Below are positions 45,745-46,571 of a stretch of 46,571 nt of DNA, piece by piece (position 1 is the first letter of the stretch; every line of letters starts with the position of its first letter). The notes under the pieces were generated by a model. The model ran no database searches. It was not told the origin of the DNA and saw only the letters and a program-made list of their open reading frames with translations. The DNA is from Saksenaea vasiformis B4078. Its lineage: Eukaryota; Mucoromycota; Mucoromycetes; Mucorales; Saksenaeaceae. The position numbers were made by a program, and so were the translations under genes. The stretch lies in the NCBI GenBank assembly GCA_000697055.1, contig JNDT01001506.1, forward strand, positions 1 to 46,571, written 5' to 3'.

Positions 45745-46571
45745 GTAAGAGTAAGAGAGAGAGAGAGAGAGAATATATAAACTATAAAGTTTATGATAAT
45801 TTGGCTTGAAGTTTCGATGGCTATTTATAAGGAGGAACGGAAATTGAAAAGGATGGAGTAGTAGTAGTACTACTAGTATTTGAAGGGGGGGGGGAGAGAG
45901 AGAAAAAAGTAAAGAGGGTTTAGATTTGGCAGGATCCTATCTGACATATTTATAAACTTCGTTCATTTTTTTTAAGCTGCACATGATAATGATGGAAATC
46001 AACTCATTAACAAAATTCCGCCCTTGTTTTCAGACAGTTGCCACAACCCAACATTGGCCACAAGAAATCATTTGCCACACTGCACTCTATTGGATAATGG
46101 CTAATTATACATTCACATCCGTTTTCACCGCCGATGCATGTCATCTGGTGAGTTTTTATTTTGGTCGGGTTTCCCGATGCCCACGCGAATGACAAGAAAT
46201 AATAATAAATGGGGTCTTTGCCGATGTATAATAGAAAAACCATGTGGCTAACAACAGTACATAAATACTACCCAAACCTCCCCCAACCCCGATTTTTCTC
46301 TTTTTGGGTTTGTCTGTCTTTGGATGACGTAACAACTTGAACTTGCCAACCTTTTCATACGTCTGCCTCCCTTTTCTCATCATGTACTCCACATTAAGAA
46401 AAGAGAATGCCCATTGGAAACGTGTCATGATGTGTTGCAACTAATGTATTGTCTGGAACCTTTGAAGAAAAGGGAGGGGAACCCTGTGTCCCTCTTTACA
46501 TTGATAAGACGCACACAGGTGTCACTGTACGCACGCACATACATAAAAAAAAAAAAAAAAAAAAAAACGCC
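45684..46571. other. terminal intergenic region, ends in poly-A near the sequence edge
   Basis: After the AG repeat there is no supported gene. Frames at 45983-46192 (plus) and 46156-46440 (minus) are weak. The window ends with about 23 A residues followed by CGCC, probably an assembly edge or a homopolymer. Confidence 0.45.
45706..45772 (+). repeat. (AG)n microsatellite in two blocks
   Basis: A pure AG run (about 45707-45741), an interruption GGTGTAAGAGTA, then a second AG run (about 45754-45772). It lies 23-90 bp upstream of the tiny zinc-finger ORF. TC-rich tracts upstream of minus-strand genes recur in this window (also upstream of SDS3). Confidence 0.9.

Overview
The window looks like nuclear DNA of an early-diverging fungus, most probably Mucoromycota (Mucorales-like). 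The reasons are: many short GT-AG introns (most 45 to 80 nt) with CTAAC-type branch sites; a polyubiquitin gene of fungal type; conserved single-copy eukaryotic genes with closest resemblance to fungal versions; one intron with a complete set of minor-spliceosome (U12, AT-AC) signals, a class known in zygomycete-type fungi but lost in most other fungi; and a decayed TnpB/Fanzor-like ORF of a kind I recall from Mucorales genomes. The species cannot be named from the sequence.

Layout. 1-2.75 kb holds no recognisable gene. 2.75-3.4 kb (minus) is a four-helix membrane protein that shares a 236-bp divergent promoter with the La/LHP1 RNA-binding protein (plus, 3.66-4.68 kb). Four genes then follow on the minus strand: a GATA-finger protein (5.0-7.6 kb), an Sds3/BRMS1-family histone-deacetylase subunit with the U12 intron (8.7-10.2 kb), the PP1 regulator Sds22 (10.6-12.1 kb) and the mRNA-export helicase Dbp5 (13.1-14.9 kb). 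An unresolved small minus-strand gene lies at 15.1-15.6 kb. An unknown single-exon gene (16.9-17.6 kb) and a four-unit polyubiquitin gene (18.0-19.0 kb) are on plus. RNA14/CSTF3 (20.5-25.1 kb) and a WDR20/CreC WD-repeat protein (25.7-28.2 kb) are on minus. ADE8 (29.8-30.4 kb, plus), an Nhp10-like HMG-box protein (32.1-33.2 kb, minus), NDUFA5 (37.4-37.9 kb, plus), an unknown four-exon gene (43.2-44.6 kb, plus) and a tiny zinc-finger ORF (45.6 kb, minus) complete the set.

The left half is gene-dense and the right half (28-46 kb) is gene-poor. The right half contains a broken TnpB/Fanzor-like ORF (35.74-36.62 kb), another coding relic (34.72-34.91 kb), a roughly 207-bp inverted-repeat element (36.79-37.00 kb), a 142-bp long hairpin (41.61-41.76 kb) and several orphan open stretches. 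This looks like a mobile-element graveyard between housekeeping genes.

The genes do not form one pathway. Shared themes are RNA handling (La, Dbp5, Rna14), chromatin (Sds3, Nhp10-like, possibly the GATA protein), phosphatase and ubiquitin biology (Sds22, WDR20-type deubiquitinase cofactor, ubiquitin), purine synthesis (ADE8) and respiratory complex I (NDUFA5). Gene coordinates run from start codon to stop codon. Exon limits in the text were derived by hand from reading frame, GT-AG signals and phase, and every listed complete gene sums to a whole number of codons.
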